A stretch of 5,038 nt of DNA from an uncultured Clostridia bacterium (lineage in GTDB: Bacteria > Bacillota > Clostridia > Christensenellales > Borkfalkiaceae), in assembly GCA_900557285.1 (NCBI GenBank), contig USSJ01000111.1:1-5038 (forward strand), read 5' to 3'. The notes under the pieces were generated by a model. It was not told where the DNA came from. It did not search any database and saw only the letters and a list, made by a program, of their open reading frames with translations. Shown piece by piece: positions 1 through 5,015 of this stretch. The translations under genes were made by a program, and so were the position numbers. The stretch's first letter is position 1. Each line of letters opens with the position of its first letter.

Positions 1-196
1 CGCTCATTTTGCTTCTTGTCGGAGCCTGCCTTCCGATGAACGGCTGGGATACCGGTTGCGTTTTGAAAACGCTGTGCGCGTCTTCGCCGAGCTCTTTCGC
101 CACTTCCTCTCCGTCCGTGATCTCCGGCGGATACGAATACCCTGTATATGCGATCTTTTTTGCGTCCAGAAGACGCATAACATTGGTTTTTTCCAT
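1..196 (-). CDS. YbaK/EbsC-like Cys-tRNA(Pro) deacylase, N-terminal part (runs off the left edge)
   Basis: Proteins of this family hydrolyse cysteine mischarged on tRNA-Pro in the cytoplasm; that role is family knowledge, not shown here. Sixty-five codons are visible, opening MEKTNVMRLLDAKKIAYTGY, which matches the usual KTN-hMRhLD-KKI-Y start. Residues 28-46 (TDGEEVAKELGEDAHSVFKT) match the ...VAEKLG-D...VFKT segment of the family. The start is ATG at 196, preceded by an AAGGTG ribosome binding site five bases upstream. Oddity: after Thr46 the family normally continues LVT-G...YVFVIPV, but the frame reads QPVSQPFIGRQAP and stays open to the edge without resembling the family. This could be a frameshift, an assembly junction or a truly divergent protein. 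The gene has its own promoter and points away from the glm operon. The family call rests on the first 46 residues only. Confidence 0.65.
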   Translation of the reverse strand, partial: MEKTNVMRLLDAKKIAYTGYSYPPEITDGEEVAKELGEDAHSVFKTQPVSQPFIGRQAPTRSKMS

Positions 197-201
197 ACTT
201 A

Positions 202-207
202 CACCTT
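202..207 (-). promoter_or_regulatory. Ribosome binding site of the YbaK-like gene
   Basis: Read on the minus strand this is AAGGTG, five bases before the ATG at 196. It supports that start codon for the YbaK-like gene. Confidence 0.6.
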
Positions 208-227
208 ATTTTTCTGCGTTTTCCCCC

Positions 228-256
228 ATTATAGCACAGGCATATAAAAAAAGCAA
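228..256 (-). promoter_or_regulatory. SigA-type extended -10 promoter for the YbaK-like gene
   Basis: On the minus strand the -10 box is a perfect TATAAT (233 to 228) preceded by TGC, giving an extended -10. A -35 box TTGCTT lies at 256 to 251 with a 17-base spacer. Transcription would start near 221, giving a leader of about 25 bases that carries the ribosome binding site. A short GC-rich dyad (GCGCGG-A-CCGCGC, 262-274) lies just upstream of the -35 box; its role, if any, is unknown. Confidence 0.7.
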
Positions 257-436
257 TCAGGGCGCGGACCGCGCTGAAACTTTCCGTGCTTTCTAACGGG
301 CACGCGCGCGCAACGGAAAACCTTTGCCTTGCTGAACCTTCGTCTTGCGAAAGCACTGCTTTGCAAAATCTTTGATTGCTCTTTCCGATTGAAAATTTTC
401 GCATTCGAATCTTAATTCAAAAAGGGCGCGGAAGGC
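257..436. other. Intergenic stretch without a supported gene
   Basis: No reading frame here has both a believable start signal and a recognisable product. The only local structure beyond the dyad at 262-274 is an imperfect hairpin at 345-366 (TTGC, a bulged G, AAAGC, loop ACT, GCTTT, GCAA). It lacks a T-run on either strand, so it does not look like a terminator. The stretch separates the operon terminator from the promoter of the YbaK-like gene. Confidence 0.5.
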
Positions 437-479
437 AAAAAAGCGCGGCGAGGCGCACCTCTTAAAGAGGTCGCCGCGC
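437..479 (-). terminator. Intrinsic terminator of the glmU-C/glmM/glmS operon
   Basis: On the minus strand an 8-bp outer stem GCGCGGCG (479 to 472) pairs with CGCCGCGC (450 to 443). Inside it is a second stem, ACCTC with GAGGT around a short A/T loop, plus a six-base asymmetric bulge. Six T residues follow directly (442 to 437). It lies about 65 bases after the glmS stop codon. A repeat of the outer arm (CGCCGCGC also at 477-484) allows an alternative register. Confidence 0.85.
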
Positions 480-544
480 CGCGCCGATTTATTTCGGAGA
501 CACCGCTACGCATCCGACAGGATTATAGCCCGTTTTCATGCGAA

Positions 545-2320
545 TTATTCGACCGTTACGGATTTTGCAAGATTGCGGGGTTTATCGGGATCGAAACCGC
601 GCAAAAGGCACATTCTGCACGCAAAGTATTGCAAAGGAATGACGGCAAGTATGGGCATGAGTTTTTCGTGGATGACGGGAAGAACACACTTGAAATCGGC
701 GCAGCTTTCCGAAAGCGCACTTACGTTCTGCGAAAACAGAACCGTCCGCGCTCCGCGCGCCTTTGCTTCGGCGAGCGCATTTTCCGTCTTTGCGGCGAGC
801 GCGGAGCAGGTAGACACGGCAAAGACGGGGAATCCTTCTTCGATCAGGGCAAGCGTACCGTGTTTGAGCTCGCCCGCCGCATACCCTTCCGCAAACACGT
901 AGGCAATTTCTTTGACTTTGAGCGCACCTTCCGCCGCCGTACGCACATCCAGCCCCCTCCCCAGATAAAACATGCCGCGCGCGTCTTTAAATTTTGCCGC
1001 AAGCGCGGACATCTGCGGAAAGCAGGCAAACACTTCTTCCGCCGCCGAAGAAAGGGAAGAACACTGCGAAAACCAATCGGGAAATTCCTGCGTGCGGTAA
1101 TACTTCATCTGCGCGGCTAAGTAATACAGGCAGAGCAGCTGGCAGTTATAGCTTTTGGTCGCGGCAACGGCGATCTCCGGTCCCGCGCGCATCACGATCG
1201 TGAAATCGGCGAGCGAAGCGAGCGAGGATTGCGCGATGTTTGTTACCGCCAGCACATACGCGCCGCGCTCTTTGGCAAGGCGCGCCGCCTGCAATGTATC
1301 CGCCGTTTCGCCGCTCTGCGAAACGGCGACGAGCAGATCGTCTTTGCCGATCAGCGGATCGCGATAGCGGAATTCCGACGCGGCAAAACAGAAAACGGGA
1401 CACCGCACTTCGCTTTCCGCTATGTCGCCGAAAGCCTGCGCGGCGTGCAGGGCGGTACCGCAGGCTACCGCATACACGTGCCCGGCTCCGCGCAAAATGC
1501 GCGCGCAGGGCGCAAAGTCTGTGGCTGACAGGCTTTTATACGTATCCGACAGCGCACGCGGGATCTCGGCGATCTCTTTTTCCATGAATGTGCCGGACAT
1601 GACGGAAGACGAGCGGCTTTCGGGCGGCACGCGCGAAAACTCTTTGCAGATCTCGCTCCCGTTCCCGTCGCAGAAACAGATATTGCCGTCGCGGATGCGG
1701 ATAAATTCTCCGTCGGAAGCGGGGCAGATAAATTCCGCCGCGCCGCAAAGCGCGGGAACATCGCTGCAAAGGTACAGCGCGTCGGGCGCCGCTCCCGCCA
1801 CCAACGGACTGCCTTTGCGCACGCCGATGATCTCGCCGGGATCATCGCTGCAGAGCACCGCCAAAGCATACGAACCTTCCAGCCTTTCGCACGCCTTCAC
1901 GACTGCCTCAAAAAAGTCGCCGCGGTACGCCTTTGCAATGAGTTTTACAATCACTTCGCTGTCCGTTTCCGACAGGAATGTTTCGCCCTGCTCCAAAAGC
2001 TCGCCCTTGAGCGCGCGAAAATTTTCTACGATCCCGTTATGTACCAGTGCAAATTTTCCGCTGACATGCGGATGCGCATTCGCGTCCGAAGGCTTTCCGT
2101 GCGTTGCCCACCGCGTATGCCCGATGCCCGTCTCTCCCGGCAGAGGTTTCCCCTTCAGATTGCTCACATACCCTTTTTTCTTGCGCACGTTCAGCGTTTT
2201 TGACGACGAAAGCATGGCGATGCCTGCCGAATCATAGCCGCGGTATTCCAGTCCCGAGAGCGCCGACAAAATTTTTTCGTAACAATTTTCCTTGGAAACA
2301 CACCCCACGATGCCGCACAT
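545..2320 (-). CDS. glmS: Glutamine--fructose-6-phosphate aminotransferase (isomerizing), GlmS
   Basis: GlmS makes glucosamine-6-phosphate from fructose-6-phosphate and glutamine, the committed step to UDP-GlcNAc for peptidoglycan. The protein has 591 residues, slightly short of the usual 600-610. Residues 1 to about 215 are the class II glutaminase domain: Cys2 becomes the N-terminal nucleophile after Met removal, with HTRWATHG at 68-75, HNGIVEN at 94-100 and SETDSE at 117-122. Two SIS sugar-isomerase domains follow. The first has CGTALHAA at 287-294 and SQSGETADT at 334-342. The second has LGRGLDVRTAAEGALKVKE at 453-471 and ELKHG at 484-488. The C-terminus is the canonical LAKSVTVE. Glu471, His487 and Lys586 match E. 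coli Glu488, His504 and Lys603. The start is fixed by the required Met-Cys; an in-frame ATG at 2401 lies inside glmM and would bury the nucleophile. The gene begins one base after the glmM stop, so it is probably translationally coupled. It is last in the operon. Confidence 0.97.
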   Translation of the reverse strand: MCGIVGCVSKENCYEKILSALSGLEYRGYDSAGIAMLSSSKTLNVRKKKGYVSNLKGKPLPGETGIGHTRWATHGKPSDANAHPHVSGKFALVHNGIVENFRALKGELLEQGETFLSETDSEVIVKLIAKAYRGDFFEAVVKACERLEGSYALAVLCSDDPGEIIGVRKGSPLVAGAAPDALYLCSDVPALCGAAEFICPASDGEFIRIRDGNICFCDGNGSEICKEFSRVPPESRSSSVMSGTFMEKEIAEIPRALSDTYKSLSATDFAPCARILRGAGHVYAVACGTALHAAQAFGDIAESEVRCPVFCFAASEFRYRDPLIGKDDLLVAVSQSGETADTLQAARLAKERGAYVLAVTNIAQSSLASLADFTIVMRAGPEIAVAATKSYNCQLLCLYYLAAQMKYYRTQEFPDWFSQCSSLSSAAEEVFACFPQMSALAAKFKDARGMFYLGRGLDVRTAAEGALKVKEIAYVFAEGYAAGELKHGTLALIEEGFPVFAVSTCSALAAKTENALAEAKARGARTVLFSQNVSALSESCADFKCVLPVIHEKLMPILAVIPLQYFACRMCLLRGFDPDKPRNLAKSVTVE

Positions 2321-2321
2321 A

Positions 2322-3617
2322 TCACACCCCCGTCCGCACGATCGTGCGGCGCACGCTCTCGGCCGCGTTCTTTGCGGCCGAGAGCGTTTCCGCTTCCGCA
2401 AAAATACGGATCACGGGCTCCGTCCCCGACGCGCGCACCACCAGCCGATCCACCTTTTCGCTTTCCTGCGCAATGCTCGCCCGCACCTCTTCGTTGCCCA
2501 GTACGCGCACTTTGTCCGCCACCCGCACGCTCACGTTGTACTGCGGCAAAAGCTGTACGTTTGCAAGTTCCGATAACGGCGTTTTTGCGATCAGTTCCGC
2601 CAATTTTACCGACGTCAGGATCCCGTCGCCCGTCGTGGAATACTCCGACAGGATAATATGCCCCGACTGCTCCCCGCCGATCACCGCGCCGCTCTTCCGC
2701 ATATATTCCGCCACATACTTATCCCCGATATCCGTCCGCGCAAGCCGTATTCCCCTTTCGCTCAGATACCGTTCCGCGCCCGTGTTCGTATGCGACGTCC
2801 CCACGGCAAGCCCGCCCGTCAGCCGACCGCGGCGTTTGAGCTCCGTCGCCAGAATACACAGCACCGTATCCCCGTCCGCGATCTTTCCGCGCGCGTCCGC
2901 CGCGATCAGGCGGTCCGCATCCCCGTCATAGCAGAACCCTGCGTCCGCCCCCGTTTCCGCGACCGCTCGGCACATCCCTTCCGGATGCAATGCCCCGCAA
3001 TGTTCGTTCACGCGGCGCCCGTCCCTTCCGCAGTTCAACGGGATCACCTTCGCGCCCAGTTTGCGGAATACCCGCGGCGCAAAACCTCCCGCCGCGCCGT
3101 TTGCGCAGTCCAGAACGAACGTCTTGCCTTCCAAAGATGTTTCACAGCAATGCGCCAGATAATCCGTATAATCTTCGCGGCGGGGAAGCGGTTTCACCCT
3201 GCCGCAATGCAGCGCCGACGCGAACGCGTACTCCTCAAACCAGTGTTCCGCCCGCTCCTCCTGCTTTTCCCCCAATTTGCAGCCCGCGGCGTCGAAAACT
3301 TTCAGGCCGTTGAACTCGGGCGGATTGTGCGACGCGCTGATCACGACGCCGAAATCCGCATTTTCCTTGCGCACAAAGTACGCCACCGCCGCCGTCGGCA
3401 GAACGCCGCCCGCCAGAACTTCTCCGCCGCCCGCCGTGACCCCCGCCGACAACACAAGTGCCAGCATATCCGACGACGTGCGCGTATCCTGCCCGACAAC
3501 CACGCGCGCTTTACTTTTTAAGCGGCACAAAGAATTCCCCAGCGCAAACGCCGTGCGCGCCGTCAGCTCTTCCCCCGCCACGCCGCGGATCCCGTCCGTA
3601 CCGAAATATTTACTCAT
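2322..3617 (-). CDS. glmM: Phosphoglucosamine mutase, GlmM
   Basis: GlmM interconverts glucosamine-6-phosphate and glucosamine-1-phosphate in the cytoplasm through a phosphoserine and a glucosamine-1,6-bisphosphate intermediate. The 431-residue protein is a little shorter than the usual 445-450 and has all four hallmark loops of the alpha-D-phosphohexomutase superfamily. It opens with KYFGTDGIRG (3-12). The catalytic loop ISASHNP is at 93-99, with Ser96 as the likely phosphoserine. The Mg-binding loop DGDADR is at 231-236, the sugar-binding loop GEQSGH at 315-320, and the phosphate-binding loop RASGTEP at 395-401 followed by VIRI. The chosen start is the ATG at 3617, with GGGAGG (3627 to 3622) four bases upstream; a longer in-frame form from 3722 would run through the preceding gene and lacks family similarity. 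The ATG overlaps the TGA of the acetyltransferase gene as ATGA. The stop is one base before glmS. Confidence 0.96.
   Translation of the reverse strand: MSKYFGTDGIRGVAGEELTARTAFALGNSLCRLKSKARVVVGQDTRTSSDMLALVLSAGVTAGGGEVLAGGVLPTAAVAYFVRKENADFGVVISASHNPPEFNGLKVFDAAGCKLGEKQEERAEHWFEEYAFASALHCGRVKPLPRREDYTDYLAHCCETSLEGKTFVLDCANGAAGGFAPRVFRKLGAKVIPLNCGRDGRRVNEHCGALHPEGMCRAVAETGADAGFCYDGDADRLIAADARGKIADGDTVLCILATELKRRGRLTGGLAVGTSHTNTGAERYLSERGIRLARTDIGDKYVAEYMRKSGAVIGGEQSGHIILSEYSTTGDGILTSVKLAELIAKTPLSELANVQLLPQYNVSVRVADKVRVLGNEEVRASIAQESEKVDRLVVRASGTEPVIRIFAEAETLSAAKNAAESVRRTIVRTGV
2325..2331 (-). promoter_or_regulatory. Ribosome binding site of glmS, inside the glmM 3' end
   Basis: On the minus strand this is GGGGGTG, four bases before the glmS ATG and overlapping the last glmM codons. 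It supports the Met-Cys start. Its upstream edge is two bases from a perfect hairpin, so access to it could depend on RNA folding or on ribosomes finishing glmM. Confidence 0.55.
2334..2387 (-). promoter_or_regulatory. Tandem perfect hairpins in the glmM tail, just before the glmS ribosome binding site
   Basis: In mRNA direction the first hairpin has 14-base arms, ACGCTCTCGGCCGC and GCGGCCGAGAGCGT (2387 to 2374 and 2366 to 2353), around a 7-base loop. The second is the perfect 16-base palindrome CCGCACGATCGTGCGG (2349 to 2334). Three segments compete: CGTGCG (2355-2350), CGCACG (2348-2343) and CGTGCG (2340-2335), so the middle one can pair with either neighbour. The element encodes GlmM residues 411 to about 428. 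A regulatory role on glmS translation or on mRNA processing is an inference; the hairpins themselves are plain in the sequence. Confidence 0.45.
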
Positions 3618-4228
3618 TCCGCCTCCCTTTTTCGGCTCTTGCTTTCCTGCCGCACCCTGCCGATCACGAACGCTCCCGCCGGGACATCTTCCGTTACCGT
3701 CGTGCCCGCCGCGATAAAACAACCGTCCCCCAATTTTACGGGCGCAACGAGATTTACGTTGCTCCCGATAAAACAGTGATCCCCGACGACCGTGCGGTGC
3801 TTGCTCTTTCCGTCATAATTGCAGAATACCACCCCGCACCCGAGATTACAGTTTTTCCCGATATCCGCATCTCCCACATAGGTAAGGTGCCCGATCTTCG
3901 TCCCGTCGCCTATGTTTGCGTTCTTGATCTCCACAAAGTTTCCGATCCTGCAATTTTTCCCCACGACCGCCCCCGGCCGCAGGTGCGCAAACGGCCCGAT
4001 GCGGCTGTTTTCCCCCACGTACGCGCCTTTTAAAACGCTCGCCGTCAGCTCACAGCCCGCGTCGGCCTGTGAATCTTCCAGTATGTTGTTCGGATACAGA
4101 ACCGCACCCGCCCCGACACGGCTTTCGCCCAAAATAGCATTGTTCGGGAAAATAACAGCCCCTTTCCCCACCGCGGCCCGCTCGGAAAGCGTTACCGTCG
4201 CGGGAGATATGATCCGATAGTCTGCCAT
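3614..4228 (-). CDS. glmU: Stand-alone glucosamine-1-phosphate N-acetyltransferase (C-terminal GlmU domain only)
   Basis: It should transfer acetyl from acetyl-CoA to glucosamine-1-phosphate, giving GlcNAc-1-phosphate. The 204 residues form a left-handed beta-helix of hexapeptide repeats from about residue 8 to 190, closing with a basic tail. Without any gap, residue n matches E. coli GlmU n+249: Arg84 (333), Lys102 (351), His114 (363, catalytic base, in IGHLTY), Tyr117 (366), Asn128 (377), Asn137 in CNYDG (386), Lys143 (392), Ser156 (405), Ala174 (423) and Arg191 (440). Cys131 replaces Ala380. The pyrophosphorylase half (about 250 residues with the LAAGxGTRM motif) is absent and is not encoded upstream. 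The start at 4228 follows AAGGAG by six bases; an upstream in-frame ATG at 4255 has no ribosome binding site. The gene is first in the operon and overlaps glmM by four bases. The E. coli numbering is from memory of the family. Confidence 0.93.
   Translation of the reverse strand: MADYRIISPATVTLSERAAVGKGAVIFPNNAILGESRVGAGAVLYPNNILEDSQADAGCELTASVLKGAYVGENSRIGPFAHLRPGAVVGKNCRIGNFVEIKNANIGDGTKIGHLTYVGDADIGKNCNLGCGVVFCNYDGKSKHRTVVGDHCFIGSNVNLVAPVKLGDGCFIAAGTTVTEDVPAGAFVIGRVRQESKSRKREAE
3622..3627 (-). promoter_or_regulatory. Ribosome binding site of glmM
   Basis: On the minus strand this is GGGAGG, four bases before the glmM ATG. It lies within the last codons of the acetyltransferase gene and decides the start at 3617. 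Confidence 0.7.
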
Positions 4229-4234
4229 TCTTTT

Positions 4235-4240
4235 CTCCTT
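4235..4240 (-). promoter_or_regulatory. Ribosome binding site that fixes the acetyltransferase start
   Basis: On the minus strand this is AAGGAG, six bases before the ATG at 4228. It is the strongest Shine-Dalgarno site in the operon and rules against the alternative ATG at 4255. Confidence 0.85.
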
Positions 4241-4265
4241 GAAAATGAAAATCATTCCATACTAT

Positions 4266-4302
4266 GCGGCGGCGCAAAAAGTCGTGCTTTTTGCGCCGCC
4301 GC
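4266..4302. repeat. Perfect 16-bp inverted repeat in the divergent intergenic region
   Basis: The arms are GCGGCGGCGCAAAAAG (4266-4281) and CTTTTTGCGCCGCCGC (4287-4302), with the 5-base loop TCGTG. Neither strand has a T-run after the stem, and the element sits between divergent genes, so it is not an ordinary terminator. It lies 38 bases upstream of the acetyltransferase start codon. It would be in the 5' leader of the glm operon mRNA if the promoter lies further right, or it could be a protein-binding operator. I found no convincing minus-strand -35/-10 pair between 4241 and 4408, so the operon promoter is unplaced. Its core CGGCGCAAAA recurs in the palindrome at 4943-4982. Confidence 0.8.
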
Positions 4303-4373
4303 CAATACAAAGAGAGCATTTTCCTTTCATTTTTCACCGCGGAAACGAGCGCACGCATAAAAAGGAGAAAAAC

Positions 4374-4402
4374 TTTACAAATTCCCGCCGAAATGCTATA
4401 CT
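4374..4402 (+). promoter_or_regulatory. SigA-type promoter abutting the kinase start codon
   Basis: The -35 box is TTTACA (4374-4379, five of six consensus bases) and the spacer is 17 bases. The -10 box is TATACT (4397-4402, five of six), preceded by TGC as an extended -10. Transcription would start near 4408-4410, on or next to the A of the ATG at 4409, leaving essentially no leader. Confidence 0.8.
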
Positions 4403-4408
4403 TTTGCC

Positions 4409-4903
4409 ATGCAGAACCTTATCTTTATCAACGGGACGATGGGAGTCGGGAAATCCGCCGTCTGCCGCGAACTGAAAAAACTTTTGCCACATAATGTATT
4501 TTTGGACGGCGATCATTGCTGGGACATGACGCCCTTTACCGTCAACGAAACGACCTGCCGTATGGTGCTCGGCAATATCTGCGCCCTTTTGAACGGTTTT
4601 TTAAAGAGCGGAATGTTTGAAAATATTCTCTTTTGCTGGGTCATGCACGAGCGCGGCATAATCGATGAAATTCTTTCGCAACTTTCGGGAGATTTCCGCT
4701 TTCACCTGATTACCCTGACTTGCTCCGAGAAAGAGCTTTTGCGGCGCTTGCACGGCGATATCGCCGCAGGACTTCGCGATCAAGGAGTCCTCGCGCGCAG
4801 TCTTGAACGCGCCGCGCACTATAAAAACATGAATTCCGTCCGCATAGACACGACAAACCTGTCCCCTTTGTCGGCGGCGGAAAGAATTTTTTCACTCCTT
4901 TAA
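4409..4903 (+). CDS. P-loop nucleotide kinase-like protein (AAA_33/AAA_17 type), substrate unknown
   Basis: The 164-residue protein looks like a small cytoplasmic P-loop kinase. A first beta strand (NLIFING, 3-9) leads into the Walker A motif GTMGVGKS (9-16), with Lys15 and Ser16 as the expected nucleotide and Mg ligands. LDGD (32-35) sits where related kinases place substrate-binding acidic residues after the second strand. NILFCWVMH (72-80) and FHLITLTCS (98-106) are further core strands. Arginines 123, 130 and 134 in the segment RDQGVLARSLER resemble a lid region. The tail IDTTNLSP (146-153) is common in this group. No transmembrane segment or signal peptide is seen. The start at 4409 is needed to keep the first strand; the next Met (residue 11) lies inside Walker A. 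No ribosome binding site precedes the ATG. The gene is divergent from the glm operon. The fold is fairly sure; the substrate cannot be named from sequence. Confidence 0.85.
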   Translation: MQNLIFINGTMGVGKSAVCRELKKLLPHNVFLDGDHCWDMTPFTVNETTCRMVLGNICALLNGFLKSGMFENILFCWVMHERGIIDEILSQLSGDFRFHLITLTCSEKELLRRLHGDIAAGLRDQGVLARSLERAAHYKNMNSVRIDTTNLSPLSAAERIFSLL

Positions 4904-4942
4904 AAACACCGCGACAATCTTTTATAACTTCCATCATTGCAG

Positions 4943-4982
4943 TCATTCCGTCGGCGCAAAAGCATTTGCGCCGACGGAATGA
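4943..4982. repeat. Perfect 18-bp inverted repeat downstream of the kinase gene
   Basis: The arms TCATTCCGTCGGCGCAAA (4943-4960) and TTTGCGCCGACGGAATGA (4965-4982) pair perfectly around the loop AGCA. It begins 39 bases after the kinase stop codon. No T-run follows on either strand, so it is not a standard intrinsic terminator, though so stable a stem could still mark a mature 3' end. It shares the core CGGCGCAAAA and the matching TTTGCGCCG arm with the repeat at 4266-4302. Confidence 0.8.
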
Positions 4983-4985
4983 AGC

Positions 4986-5015
4986 AAAAACAACAGGCGA
5001 TACAATACCTGTTGT
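4986..5015 (-). terminator. Possible weak intrinsic terminator for a minus-strand gene beyond the right edge
   Basis: On the minus strand ACAACAGG (5015 to 5008) pairs with CCTGTTGT (4997 to 4990) across a 10-base loop and runs into TTTT (4989 to 4986). A TAA at 5027-5025 lies ten bases upstream and could end a gene entering from the right, but only three codons of that frame are visible. The stem has four G:C pairs of eight, so the call is tentative. Confidence 0.35.

Noticed and set aside
9..296. Plus-strand open frame of 95 codons at the left end
   Set aside because: It runs antisense through the YbaK-like start and its promoter, has no ribosome binding site and resembles no family that I recognise.
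345..366. Imperfect hairpin in the left intergenic region as a terminator
   Set aside because: It has a bulge and a 3-base loop, and neither strand has a T-run after it. The operon already has a good terminator at 437-479.
1301..1328. Perfect 10-bp inverted repeat inside glmS (CGCCGTTTCG and CGAAACGGCG, 8-base loop)
   Set aside because: It encodes the invariant SQSGETAD motif of the first SIS domain, so the amino acid constraint explains it well enough; nothing nearby suggests regulation.
1422..2237. Long plus-strand open frame of 271 codons opposite glmS
   Set aside because: It is the antisense shadow of glmS, whose motifs are unmistakable on the minus strand. The translation is rich in Ser, Pro and Arg with no recognisable domain, and no ribosome binding site is evident.
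2321..2401. N-terminal extension of GlmS from an in-frame ATG at 2401
   Set aside because: It would add 27 residues that are the glmM tail in another frame, and it would hide Cys2, which must be at the mature N-terminus for glutaminase activity.
3075..3116. CGGCGCAAAA and TTTGCGC inside glmM as a third copy of the palindrome family
   Set aside because: The arms are about 25 bases apart, do not form a clean stem, and lie in conserved GlmM coding sequence; coincidence is the simpler reading.
2104..3521. Plus-strand open frames of 275 and 287 codons opposite glmM
   Set aside because: They are antisense shadows typical of GC-rich coding DNA; the translations are low-complexity Arg/Pro/Ser mixtures. 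glmM on the minus strand carries every family motif.
4229..4255. Acetyltransferase start at the upstream ATG at 4255
   Set aside because: No ribosome binding site precedes it, and the added residues are encoded over the AAGGAG site that serves the ATG at 4228.
4229..4408. glmS ribozyme in the operon leader
   Set aside because: The glmS ribozyme normally precedes glmS itself and spans well over 100 bases with several helices and pseudoknots. Here only one simple perfect hairpin is seen, and glmS directly follows glmM with no leader.
4439..4903. Kinase start at the second Met (residue 11)
   Set aside because: It would begin inside the Walker A motif and lose Gly9 and the first beta strand. 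The missing Shine-Dalgarno site at 4409 is better explained by a leaderless transcript.
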